Below are positions 43,525 to 54,425 of a stretch of DNA of 64,000 bases, piece by piece; position 1 is the first letter of the stretch; every line of letters starts with the position of its first letter. Made by a program: the position numbers and the translations under genes. The notes below the pieces were generated by a model, which saw only the letters and a program-made list of their open reading frames with translations, was not told the DNA's origin and ran no database searches. Source of the DNA: Anisodus tanguticus (lineage: Eukaryota; Streptophyta; Magnoliopsida; Solanales; Solanaceae); contig CM067549.1 in the NCBI GenBank assembly GCA_034509755.1, positions 49,935,052 to 49,999,051 of the forward strand, read 5' to 3'.

Positions 43525-46500
43525 ATTGCTCCTAAAGAGCAATACGTAATAATTCTTGCCTCAATTTGCTCCTGAAGTAGCAATGTCTTAAAAGAACAAT
43601 ATTACGGAGAAAAATCTCTATTTTATAATTCATGGCTCGATTTGCTCCTGAAGTAGCAATATCTTAAAAGAGGTTCTAAGCGATTATAATTTTATATGGT
43701 TAAGACACGTTCAGATGATTATGTTCCATTCTTGAAGAATGTCAACTTTTAATAAATGTTATAAGTACAGATCTATTCCCTGAATTGATTGTGACAATAT
43801 GAAGTAAATCTTATATATACGGATGTGCGTTTGGTTATGACATTATCACGACTCACCTCCAGAAGAGGTAGAATAGTTGAGAAAAATATTCTAAATATTT
43901 TATGATTTACTCCCGAAGTAGTAAACTCGTAATTCTGCTCCCAAAGTAGTAAACTCAGAAATCTGTTCACGAAGTAGCAAATTTTGAACTCTACTCCCGA
44001 AGTAGTAGAACTTGGAACTTTATTTCAAAGTAATAGAACTTTGAACTCTACTCCCGAAGTAGTAGAACTTGGAACTTTACTTCAAAGTAATAGAACTTTG
44101 AACTCTACTCCCGAAGTAATAGAATATTGAACTCTACTCTCGAAGTAAGAAATTTTAAGTTTACTCCTGAAATAGTAAGACCTTGAAATCTACTCTTTGA
44201 GTAGTAAGACTCTGGAATTTACTCTTGAAGTAGTAACTCTGAAGTTTACTCTCAAAGTAGTAAATATGAAATTTACACCCAAAGTGGTAAAACTTTGAAC
44301 TTTACTCTTGAATAAATTTGTAGCTTTGTAGGTTATAACAATGATTTGGTTGGTTATCAAAATCTGGCATGCTTACTTTTACTTTTTTCATTCTGATGCA
44401 ATTGTGTGTACCAAGTCAAAAGATTATGCTACTGCTATAACTTGATGCATATGAAATAGTCACAGGATCTATGCTCAAAAGAATGACTAGTCACCTAACA
44501 ATTATTTTTTATGAAATCATTTAAGATGTTCTAGCAGATATTGTTATGTCTACGATATATTTATGTTGGGTAATTATTACATTAATCTGATAAGCACCAT
44601 ATCTGTTCAAAGTGAAGTTATAATATTTTAAGATGCATGTCGTATTGCTAAGTGATAAAGTACCGACAAATTATCATATATGATGTGATAACATATTTGT
44701 GGAAATAATGTACTTCTTAGTAGATTAAAAATTACTGAACATTTGATAATGATTATGGCAATTGATTACAACTACAACAACCCTTTTGACAATAATTATT
44801 AGTTTGAGTCCTTTTTTTGTTTTCCAGATATAAGGAGATATTTATGGATAACCATTGAAATATATTACTAAATTATTATATTGATCATATAAGTAAATTG
44901 TTGTATCCTAATAGGACTTATCATGATATGTCAAAATTTATTTAAGATGGATACAGAGAGTTGTTATATTTTAATAGGACTTGTCCAAGCTTATCATTTT
45001 TAAATATATGACGCAGTTTGTTATATATTTAGTCTTCACTTTGTTTTTCTGACAATCTACTTATTTTATTTTGTGCATGTCATTTCATTTCATTTGAATA
45101 TATGAATAAGATATGAATAACTTTCAAAGCAAGTTTGGATTAGAATTGAATTATGCATTTATTTTTTCTAAGTATTCATTCTTTACCGTTTCCTTTCATG
45201 ACATCAGAAGTGTCTAATTAATTTTTTTTCATGACAACAACAGTGGCTAAGAAATATTTGATAGTACAAAATCAATTAAGGGCTCTAGAAGAGCTAACTA
45301 TTTATCAAGAAGATCATGTCATTAGTAGTGTCCAAGCAATATATGATTATGGAGAATAGATTAAATGCTCCTGAAGAGCTTATATACTATTATGTCATTG
45401 GTTCTCAATTGTAATATACAGAGTTGTTATGATCGAAACACAAGTTATAGTAAACCCGAAGTTTACTAAAGTAAATGGCTATCATATTGAAGCTATAAAT
45501 GATTGGATGACTAAATATCTACAAAATCATAGTGGATAAGAAATATGTATTTGAAATATTACCCTCTTTATTCTTCAAATTGTATTGCACAAATATAGGC
45601 AAGATGAAATCACATGTCACGATAAATAAGAAGTTTATTGTACAAAATAGAGTTCATGTCATAGTAAATCAGAAGTTTACTAAAACAAATAGCACATCAC
45701 ATGGTAAACCTAAAGTTTACTAGTACAAATAATTTTATCAATTGACGTGACAATTTTGGTTGTCCTGATTTAAATTTGATGTGCTAAGTTTGTATTCAGA
45801 ATATATTGAAGAACTAAAAGATTCTCAAGAATTAATTTGTTTGTTCTCATGATAAGTTGATTATATTGATTAGTGTTGGGATTGAATTTTCTTAATTTTG
45901 AAAAATATAAAAGGTGAATAAAGGCCCGTTCACCTGTTATGTGATGTCTTAAACAGATGCATCGATAAGACGGTCACATGTGCGTTTATTGTCAACCCGC
46001 AGTTTGACATATGCAAAATTGCTTGCTCAAAATAATTGAGTTGAGAGCACAATTTTCAGATTATGTAATCAAGATAATTCATCTTGTTAATACTGGTTTA
46101 TATTCAAGTTGGTTTAGCGTTGAATGCCTCCGATAAATAGCTAAACCATTGCGAATGAGAACAAAGCTTCATGTGTTGATCTAAAATATGATATATTGCA
46201 TACAACGACGTTTGTATGCTTCAGACTAATAAATTATGATAAAATCTCCCCTCATAATTGGTTCAAGGTCAGGAACCAAATGTTTTCATCTAATAGTTTT
46301 GTTGTGCGGTATATAATTAATGAATCTACCAGGATGCACACAGATGGATTTCCCAAAGAAGGTGAAAATGTATGTTAGTTTTTCTAACATAAGGGTAGAG
46401 AGAATAAACATCTAAGAAATATATTGTGAATTATCACCAGTATGATCCTCGTTCAAACGATAATTCAAGTAAAATGCTAGAAGCATTTGCTAACCCAACT

Positions 46501-47036
46501 ATTTCATATTTGCAAGATGCTCTTAAATGTTCTTGAAGGACAGGGTTTACAACATGCGTGAAGCATGATAGACAAATCGGTTTCAAACGCAATAATCCTT
46601 GAAAAATGAGAGGAGCAAATGATCAAAATGATTATAATAAGGAGGAAATGTGCTCTTGAAGAGCCTACAACATAACACTTCATAAAACCTTATACGAGGT
46701 TCATGTACCGGAAAAAATAATGAAGTGATAAGATCTCAGTAAGTTGTGTCTAATTGCAAACCGATACAAAATGATATCTCGTCGATGATATATTTGATAC
46801 AATATAGTGTGCAATATTGTATAATATTATGAGGATCTGAATTCTACGTCTCTTAAAGCATATTGATGTAGGAATAATTACCAAGTAGATACATCTTGGT
46901 AAATTTACTGGACCTGCAGTCCTGACATGAGAAGATGTCATGTAAATTAAATACTAAATGAAAATTGTCTCAGTCTATATGACTCACGTGATAAGATTAT
47001 ATGATTTTTTTTAAGGATTTAAAATGCTTGAAGCAT
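43525..47036 (+). repeat. dispersed short hairpins with GAA/AAA loops inside element D
   Basis: At least ten short perfect inverted repeats enclose a loop of 3-6 bases usually containing GAA: 43525-43543 (ATTGCTC CTAAA GAGCAAT), 45282-45294, 45367-45379, 45449-45467 (AGTAAAC CCGAA GTTTACT), 45663-45681, 45704-45720, 46472-46488 (AAATGCT AGA AGCATTT), 46553-46567, 46652-46664, 47024-47036. The stems differ in sequence while the loop stays similar. Confidence 0.85.
43900..44325 (+). repeat. tandem array of ACTCCCGAAGTAGTA-type units
   Basis: About 15 units of roughly 20-30 bp read (T)TACTCCCGAAGTAGTA(A/G)A then ACTTTGAA or similar. A higher-order unit of about 60 bp (GAACTCTACTCCCGAAGTAG ... 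TTTCAAAGTAATAGAACTTT) occurs near 43988 and 44041. It lies between the primer-binding site and any gag, in the leader of element D. Confidence 0.85.
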
Positions 47037-47477
47037 ATACAAGTTATTGAAAACTTGTTTGTAATCCATAAATGGATTAAATGAGCTAAGGTTAATGTAC
47101 TGTAATCATCTTAATAAATATTTATTGATGAGGGGTGCAAAGATGACTCTGTTTACCCTTATCCCTTCATGATATTCAAAATCTTTCATAAGGTTGTGGA
47201 AGTTGCTGACTTGAATGTGATTGGAGATTTTGAAGAGTTTTCGAAAAGCAGTAGACTACATGCTAAGAGAAGATAAAATGAGAAAATTAGATTGGTCCTG
47301 AAGTACCATATATTTATTCAATTGATGTATTTATTTATCTTGCTATAACTATGAGCATGGTATAATTTCTTCCATACACAGAGATACTGAAATAAGATCA
47401 ATGGCATATTGTCGATTTGATGAGAGAATTTTTCCAAAATTATGGGGAGAGAATAATGAAATAAAAAGAGAAATTTT

Positions 47478-48170
47478 GTGGAAAATCCATCATTGTCTCA
47501 TCTTGATCTACGTGCTTCTATTAGTGAGAAAGAGGTCCAAAAGATTATTCACTTGCAAAAAATAGCAAATCAAATGCCAAGCGCATTTACAGATTTGAAA
47601 AGGATTATCGAATCACATATCCCTGCAGATAATGTCTCAATTCGGATTGATGTCCATGTAGGACCATCTACTAGTGTCATAGCAAATAAGTCCAAAGCAC
47701 GCCTGAAGCATGATAGACCATTGGGTTCTAAGGATCGGAATCCTAGAAAAAGAAAAATAAATGGTCAAGATGACACTAAGAAATAATCTCATAAAGAAAT
47801 GCAAGATTTGATCAATCCTGATATTCTTGAAGAAATCAATGAGCCGCAAACTCAAGAAAATGAAGAAATATCAATAAATCCAATTGATGTTATGACTATT
47901 TGAATCGCTTGGAAGTAAATGTGGTTTGAAATACCCATAACCTTATATGAAGATAATGCAGCATGCATTGCTCAATTGAAGGGATGATTCAGAAAAGGAG
48001 ATAGGACAAAAGCACATTTCACCAAAGTTGTTCTTCACACACGAGCTCTAAAAGAATGGTGATATCAACGTGCAACAGATTCATTCAAGTGATAATATGA
48101 CTGATTTGTTCACTAAGTTTCTACCAACTGCAACTTTCGAGAAGATGATGCACAAGATTAGAAACTCAAG
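47478..48170 (+). pseudogene. copia pol remnant of element D
   Basis: 47478-47786 is a 102-residue frame typical of the link between integrase and RT: KIIHLQKIANQMPSAFTDLK, ARLKHDRPLGSKDRNPRKRK. 47930-48180 keeps RNase H traces (NAACIAQLKG, LFTKFLPTATFEKMMHKI) in shifted frames. No RT YVDD motif was found between them. Confidence 0.8.
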
Positions 48171-48401
48171 CATTTGGACTGAAGTTCTCATCATGGGGAG
48201 TTAATACATGTTGTACTCTTTTTTCCACATAAAGTTTTGTCCCACTAGGTTTTCCTTGTAACGTTTTTAATGAGGCAATAAAAATGTGTATTATTAGAAA
48301 TGTGTACTCTTTTTCCTTCACTAGATCTTTTTCCACTAGCCTTTTTCTAGTAAGGTTTTAATGAGGCATATTATCTATCAAAATAGACATCCAAGGAGGA
48401 G

Positions 48402-48605
48402 TGTTATGGATATTATCATATATTGTGGATGTTTATCTTTGTGAGAAATATTAGGGCTAATAACTTTGGAACCAAGTCAATTCTCTCATATAAATAGAGA
48501 TGTTTCCTCATTGTATTTCATCGCTCAAAAAAAATAAAGAACTCTCCTCCTTTTCTCCACAATATTTTTATTTTAGTTTTGTTCTAGTTTTATTATTTTA
48601 TAACA
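48402..48605 (+). repeat. 3' LTR of element D
   Basis: 204 bp starting TGTTATGGATATTATC. It has a few extra bases (TTTATCTTTGTG) relative to the 5' LTR. Just upstream, 48200-48370 carries two copies of a TGTACTCTTTTTCC ... AGGTTTTAATGAGGCA-type unit. Confidence 0.85.
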
Positions 48606-49191
48606 AAGAAAGAATTATGAATAATAATCGGACTTTGATCAGTATATTTAACGTACCCTATCTATAAAAGATTTTGGAAATATAAGAAAAAAGACAAACT
48701 ACTTTTTCTGGCCTTTATGACTTGCATATCTACTTCTACTACTAACCAGTAGGAATAGACCGTGCGGTGAAAGGGTTCAACATGAAAAAAGTTATACTAT
48801 ATTATTTTATCCTATATTCTGTTTTTTTATTGTAATCGTAACATTCAGATAACATCTTAATAAAATAAAACATATATTTATACCATTTGCAGAATGGCCT
48901 TGTACTTACTGTTAATGTCTTTAGAGGTCAAACATCAGTAACTTCATTACTTTTTAAGCAACATTCAATAATGAACAAAATGCTTCTTCAACAAACAATT
49001 TCAAATTGTAGTATTAAAAATGATCTTCGTTCGTTTAGTTCTTCGAAGGTACAAATTATGGCATTTTCTTCTTAAGATGTTGTCTTTTTTCCTTTTAATG
49101 TTTGGGTTGTTAGGATGGGTAGGATATTAAAGTTATTGTAATTTGTAAATTACAATGAAAATTAAGTTTAATATTAATGCACACATAATTC
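48606..49191. other. intergenic, no gene seen
   Basis: AT-rich sequence. A 62-residue frame at 48887-49075 has no family features and I do not support it as a gene. Confidence 0.4.
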
Positions 49192-49337
49192 ATGTGACCA
49201 GGAGGTCATAGGTTCAAGTCGTGGAAACAGTCTCTTGCAGAAATGTGAGGTAAGACTGCGTACAATAGACTCTTGTGGTTCAGCCTTCCCCGAACCCCGA
49301 GCATAGCGGAAGCTTAGTGCACCGGGCTGCCCTTTTA
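49192..49337 (+). mobile_element. tRNA-type SINE, same family as 24351-24508
   Basis: Reads GTGACCAGGAGGTCATAGGT, TTCAAGTCGTGGAAACAGTC (B-box region), TCTTGCAGAAATGTGAGG, CCTTCCCCGAACCCCGAGCA, TAGCGG, CACCGGGCTGCCCTTTT. It is missing its first part (A box). No target duplication was assigned. Confidence 0.8.
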
Positions 49338-49470
49338 ACCATTAGGAAATTATTTACATTTTCTAACCTATAAAAACATTAAATTAAGTGATCAACATTC
49401 TTAGCAAAAAAGATGTCTTTCCTAACCACTCAAGAGTAGAAGAAGAGTAGCTATTGTTTCTTTATTTTAT

Positions 49471-49724
49471 AATCCATTTGTTTCAATTTATGTGAACTCT
49501 TTACTAATTTGGGAGTCTACGAGGTGGTTCTTTGATCACGTTTTTCTTACATTTTTTCTAAATTATTTGAATTATAAATTATCATGACCTATAGTACTTT
49601 TAATGTAGTTTCTAAATATATAAATTTTATTTTTACAAACTTGAAAAATCTATGTCAAAATTTAAGGTCAAAGTTTGACCCTCGTACTCCGAAAAAGTTC
49701 ACATAAATTGAAATTTAAGGAGTA
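49471..49724. repeat. Stowaway-like MITE
   Basis: Perfect 17-bp inverted arms TTTCAATTTATGTGAAC (49481-49497) and GTTCACATAAATTGAAA (49697-49713); the right end is AAGGAGTA. Confidence 0.75.
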
Positions 49725-50230
49725 TATTTTATGTTGAATTTCAAACATATTCCAAAATAACAAGCAATTCCATGTTGCAGATTTTTTTTAATGAAATATA
49801 CTATTAGACAACTTTAATGAAATATACTATTAGATAACTAAAATGTAGTTCAATAAATATATCAATTCATCTTTGTATTATCTATGAACCGGGAACATGG
49901 AGCATAATCTCATTCCCTCTTATGGTGTACACCTAGCTCCATAGTTGAGCTTGTCACGAGCTAAAGGGCGACCAACCAGCGTGTGTGACTGTGTGTGTTT
50001 ATATGTACTCTGTGTGTGTAACAAGTTCATGTAGCTGATGCACTCGGCTCTTGTATTATAGATCATCCTTGTCTAATCAAACATAAAAGGAAACTTCTTA
50101 AAACTTGATCAGGTTACATATTATCTAGTGGCTGACATGTCATGTCAAGTGATATTTGGCACAAATATTTATCTTTTGCGTCACTTTACCCTTATTCTTA
50201 GCATTTTAATAGCCTTAACTATAATAAAAT
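49725..50230. other. intergenic, no gene seen
   Basis: Includes a TGTGTGACTGTGTGTG run at 49981-50020. Nothing coding is recognisable. Confidence 0.4.
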
Positions 50231-51470
50231 TGTTGTATTCGGGTTTATGTTGGTATGTTTTGTATGTGTAGGTACAACGAGGACAAACGAAGAAAACCGA
50301 GCAGTTTTGGTAGATTTTGAAGTGCCGAGAGGATCGTGCAACACTTAGAGCGGATTTTGGAAACTGAAGGAAAGTGTGTGTCAAGCCTGCGTCGCGGGAG
50401 AAGGATTTTCGTGTTGAGTGCGCGTCGCGAGTTGATCGTGGGAAAAAGCAACACTCTGAATCTCAAGAATTGAATTCTCAGACGAGACGCGCGCTGCATG
50501 TGCTACGCAGTTGCAATGCGGGTTCTCGGCCAGTTATCCCAATTCGATGGGGATTTGGTTTCCTTAATTTAGATTCTTACCATAGGCTATAAATAGACGT
50601 TTTTTATTATTAGAGAGGCGTGCTGGGATTTAGTCTAAGACTTGTAAGCCGCCTTCTCTCATTCTTGTTGTCTTTACTTTATTTTTCTTCATAGAACCCT
50701 AGTTTTTCTCATGAATTCATTCATCGTTCTTCGAATCATGAGTAGCTAAACTTCTCTTTTCTAGGGTTATGGCAAAGACATGAAAGTTAGTTTAATGATA
50801 GTTTTTGCTTATTAGATTTTCAATATTGGGTTGCTTAATTATTCTTGCGTTTAATTATTTAATTACTCGATCACTAGTTAAACACTATCTTATAGTTTGT
50901 AAGTTGAACTTGAGAAAGGGAACTTACTTTCGTAATAAGAATAAATAGAGCTTGTTTGTATTAATATGTTTCGCTCCTGAAGATAGAGATATACCTTTTA
51001 GTCTTGCTTAGTTCATTACAAAGATTTAAATGTGTTCTTGTTATTTTCTAGCAATCATAGAGATATAGAAGTTAGAGTAGCATCTATAGGCTTGTAAGCA
51101 ATTTGAGAGATACTCATAAAGTTAACATCAACCCGTCAACTAGTAACCCAGAAAATCAAATAGGTAGAACTATCGGAAGATTTTACTGGATTGTTGAAAG
51201 CCATGACCCTGGATTCCATTTTCATCTGATAAATCTTACAATCTTAGTCACAATTGTCTCAGTCACAACAAAATACTCAATTTTATTTATTTCTTTCACT
51301 CATAATTAGTTCCAACAAAACAATCTTGATTTTTACCCCCTTGAATAGTTACGAAAGAATTTGGATTAGTTGAGTAGTAGAAAGTCTAAGTCTTTGTGGT
51401 ACGATATCTGAACTTCAAAATCCTATATTACTTATCGACCACATACTTTCGTGTGTGTTTGGGAGCAACA
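50231..51470 (+). repeat. probable solo LTR of a Ty3/gypsy (Tat/Athila-like) element
   Basis: Runs from TGTTGTATTCGGG to TTTGGGAGCAACA. The end block (GGTACGATATCTGAACTTC, CGTGTGTGTTTGGGAGCAAC) is typical of Tat/Athila LTR termini, which are normally followed by a TGGCGCC primer-binding site. Here no such site and no gag-pol follow. TAAAA on both sides (50225-50229, offset by one base, and 51471-51475) may be the target duplication. A GC-richer part (50380-50530) and CTATAAATAG at 50588 are present. Confidence 0.55.
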
Positions 51471-51869
51471 TAAAAACTAAATTATTGTAGCTTCTTTTTT
51501 ATAATAGTTGTCGGCCCAGCTTGTGCACAACTCAACTAATTCCACGGATATCTACTATCTATCACCATCACAGGACCGAATAACTCGTCCAAATTGCCAA
51601 AACTTTGGTAACTCGACTAAATTGTTGAAAACTTGAAACTTTCCAAAACACTAAATGTAATACATTTTAGTACATATTATTGAAAGGAGAAACAACAAAG
51701 TGATTACCATCTTTGGGCAATTTGACATGCGACCTCAGACAAAAGAGATACAATCTATATCTTTGTATTTTTGGCTATACTAGTATATACAAGTATAGTT
51801 TGTTCTAATTTTCTTTTTTCTTTAGTACTCTAATTATTGTACTAGTCTGACGCATTCACTATTAAAATT
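51471..51869. other. intergenic with a dispersed repeat at about 51508-51640
   Basis: GTCGGCCCAGCTTGTGCACA, CTCAACTAATTCCACGGATA, CATCACAGGACCGAATAACT resembles a short interspersed repeat widespread in plants. Boundaries were not resolved. No gene was seen. Confidence 0.4.
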
Positions 51870-52077
51870 TCTCCATTAATCTTACAATCTTAGTCACAAT
51901 TGTCACTTTAAAAAGTTTACCCTACCACAGTTTTATCCCGCGATTTACCTGGTAATAGTATTGAAAGACCGGTGCTATTACCTCCAGGACGTCTGGGTAA
52001 TACCAGTGAAGTAGTCAGGCGCAAGCCTGGAAACCTGGATTATCAAAAAAAAAAAAAAAAAAAAAATCTCCATTAAT
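51870..52077 (+). mobile_element. 5'-truncated SINE with poly-A tail and foreign 5' filler
   Basis: The target duplication TCTCCATTAAT is exact at 51870-51880 and 52067-52077. The insert ends in about 24 A. The SINE body (TATCCCGCGATTTACC, GGTAATAGTATTGAAAGACC, GTCAGGCGCAAGCCTGGA) matches the family at 56110-56325. The first 24 bases of the insert (51881-51904, CTTACAATCTTAGTCACAAT...) are identical to 51235-51258 in the probable solo LTR. Confidence 0.85.
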
Positions 52078-52327
52078 GCTTATCTATAATATTTTGTCAT
52101 GATCTCTTTACTTTATTTTACTTTCTTCAAACCTTATTTGACCTTTTTTGTCATATTTTCTCAAAAGCCGATGGTCTTTCGGAAACAACCAACCCTACCT
52201 CCCAACGTAGGAGTAAGGTTTGCGTACACTCTACCCTCCTCAGACCCCACTGTGTGGGATTACATTGGGTATGTCGCCGTTGTTATAGAGATGGCAATGG
52301 GGCGGGGCGGTTGCGGTGCTGGTTTAC
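52078..52327 (+). repeat. segmental duplicate, copy 1 of 52979-53230
   Basis: GCTTATCTATAATATTTTGT through the LINE/SINE tail (52165-52285: GCCGATGGTCTTTCGGAAAC ... GGGTATGTCGCCGTTG) to the first 40 bases of the GC-rich hAT-like terminus (TAGAGATGGCAATGGGGCGG). The copies differ at only a few bases. Copy 2 is the one with the complete hAT-like element. Confidence 0.9.
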
Positions 52328-52915
52328 TTGCCAAATAGATCTCTTAGACTCGATAGCTGTACATTGGGTATAAAAGTTTTGGATTACTACCAATTACAAT
52401 AATAATTTAGGAGAGTACAAAAATAGTTTGTTTAATTTTAGCTCGAGGAAGAAAAAATATATTATTTAAATCACCGACCAATCGATTTGTTTATTAAAAA
52501 ATGTTTCCCCCGTGCCTTGGCTGGTGGACTTTTCGAAAAATGGCAAGTGAGATGTATTTGCCAAAAAATTTGGTCTTTTACACTATTCTTAATTTTATTT
52601 AGGGGTGGGCGTATATCGGTTCGGTTCGATTTTGTATCCGAAAAATATTAACTGAATAAAAATTATTTTTTTAAAAAAAAAATCGAATACAACATTTTTT
52701 TTAAAAAAAACCGATATGTTCGGTTTATATCGCCAAACGTATCGGATTATATTGGTTTTTTCTAGTGGGCCGGGTCGGGTCGAGATTTTTTTTTTAAAAA
52801 AAATTGAATTTCCAAAATTGAAATTGACATTCACACCTATACTACCATGAAATTTCGACATTGAAATCTATTGTGTATCGTGAGATGTTTACTAAATAAA
52901 AAAGAAAAAAGAAAA
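52328..52915 (+). repeat. segment duplicated at 60708-61110, carrying an extra 195-bp insert
   Basis: GCCAAATAGATCTCTTAGAC, GGGTATAAAAGTTTTGGAT, TTCCCCCGTGCCTTGGCTGG, then TTCACACCTA(T/C)ACTACCATG and GTGTATCGTGAGATGTTTAC occur in both. Here 52600-52795 (GGGGTGGGCGTATATCGGTT ... GGGCCGGGTCGGGTCGAGA) interrupts the match and is absent at 60975. Confidence 0.85.
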
Positions 52916-52978
52916 TTAGAATTTCTTGTACTCCAATTATTGTACTAGTTTGACGCATTCACTGTTAAAATTTCTCCA

Positions 52979-53191
52979 TTAATGCTTATCTATAATATTT
53001 TGTCATGATCTCTTTACTTTATTTTACTTTCTTCAAACCTTATCTGACCTTTTTTGTCATATTTTCTCTAAAGCCGATGGTCTTTCGGAAACAACCAACC
53101 CTACCTCCCAACGTAGGAGTAAGGTTTGCGTACACTCTACCCTCCCCAGACCCCACTGTGTGGGATTACATTGGGTATGTCGCCGTTGTTG
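52979..53191 (+). repeat. segmental duplicate, copy 2, with LINE/SINE tail
   Basis: Near-identical to 52078-52285. The tail at 53072-53190 reads GCCGATGGTCTTTCGGAAAC ... TCTACCCTCCCCAGACCCC ... GGGTATGTCGCCGTTGTTG. The similarity extends left to about 52930 and reaches beyond 51870 in copy 1, where the SINE later inserted. Confidence 0.9.
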
Positions 53192-54183
53192 TAGAGATGG
53201 CAATGGGGCGGGGCGGTTGCGGTGCTGGTTTGGTATAAACCCGCAGTGACTTTAACCCGCCCCACCCCGCCCCGCCCCACCCCGCATAGCAAAAAAATAT
53301 TTTTTTCTTCATTTTATTATTTAGCTTAAACAAACTTGCTAGCTTAACATTTCAGTTTTTCAAAAAATGGAGAGTTTAATAATTATTTCTTACTCAAGAA
53401 GTTAATTATAATTCTTTTTTCCCTGTGTTATTTCATTTCTCTTTTTTTCTTCCTTAGAATATTTTGACACTAAGGATGTAAATAACACTACTGTAACTGG
53501 GCAAATTTAGAAGTATGAAATAAGAAAATAAAAGAAACAGGTGCAATTTTTATTCCAACACTTGGACTGATATTATACAAGTGATGACATATATATTGCA
53601 ACTGAATCAAATACTGCATACTAATTGAAGTTTATTGTGGCACAAACTTTAACTGTTTTAAGTAGATGTACTGTTTTTTTGCAACTTATTTACTTAGTTT
53701 AAAGTCACCAGAAGTCAGATCAATCTTGGGATACCTTTGGACACAACCAGTTATGGTTGTGAATGACATTGATTATTGTTCTGGTGATGGTGACTTTTAT
53801 AATACATTTCGAATTCAATTGCTTCATTACTACTTTTTTTGAAATCATTGATTTCGCTTTAGCATGTTAGATTCTCTGGATTATGCAAAACATATATGTT
53901 GTAATTCCATCTTTAAGATACAATATAACTGATAATTGAGAAATCTAACTTTAGGTTCAATTTTAAAAGAAAATAGTAGTAGTTACATCTTTTAGAGAGG
54001 GTAGGATGAAATCCATACGATAAATGGTTTAGAAATTGTGCATAAAGCTAAACCCGCATTAGATTCTCAAGAAAACTGTTTCAACCCGCCCCACCCCAAC
54101 CCGTATAAATCCAAACCCGCCCCGCGCCGCATAACCTCAACCCGCCCTTGCCCCGCACCCGCTCTGCCCCGTTGCCATCCCTA
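53192..54183. mobile_element. non-autonomous hAT-like element with GC-rich ends
   Basis: Inverted ends TAGAGATGGCAATGGGGCGG and, reversed from the right, TAGGGATGGCAACGGGGC. Both subterminal parts hold many CCCGCCCC/CCCCGCC motifs; the middle is AT-rich and non-coding. No matching 8-bp duplication was seen, possibly because the left flank is itself a repeat tail. The same terminus type bounds 58262-59473. Confidence 0.7.
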
Positions 54184-54249
54184 ACAATGTGATTGTGACA
54201 ACTACTACTAAAATAAAAAGAGGAGAGGAGGAAAACTCGCCCCCTCCCT

Positions 54250-54425
54250 CCCCCACACTTGGCTACCTACTACTAACCTTCTACCCTAATTCTATCTACG
54301 GTCATGTCCTCAATCAACTGAAGTTGTGTCATGTCTTGTCTAATCACCTCCCCTAATTCTTCTTCGGCTACCTCTACCTCTCCTAAGTCCAGCTACAGCC
54401 AACCTATTGCACCTCGCCTAAAGAA
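54250..54425 (-). mobile_element. RTE LINE fragment
   Basis: On the minus strand it reads GGTTGGCTGTAGCTGGACTT, GGAGAGGTAGAGGTAG, GGAGGTGATTAGACAAGACA and GAGGACATGACCGTAGATAG. This is the C-terminal and 3' part of the LINE ORF seen at 16005-16140. It abuts the point where the PTOX remnant ends. Confidence 0.75.

Larger units (their letters stand above)
43130..48605 (+). mobile_element. Ty1/copia retrotransposon (element D) with hairpin-rich interior
   Basis: LTRs at 43130-43327 and 48402-48605 share TTATGGATATTATCATATAT, GACCAAGTCAATT, CTCATTGTATTTCATC and TTTTATTATTTTATAACA. Directly after the 5' LTR comes CGTTATCAGCATGAGACTC, the primer-binding-site region seen in many plant copia elements. 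CCAAGGAGGAG before the 3' LTR is the polypurine tract. Flanks AATAA and AAGAA could be a mutated 5-bp target duplication. Only the end of integrase and an RNase H remnant are recognisable in about 5 kb. Confidence 0.85.

Noticed and set aside
43900..44325. CRISPR-like array
   Set aside because: Units are contiguous and variable, lack unique spacers, and sit in a plant retrotransposon leader.
53192..53199. 8-bp target duplication for the GC-rich hAT-like element
   Set aside because: The flanking bases CGTTGTTG and ACAATGTG do not match, so no duplication is claimed.
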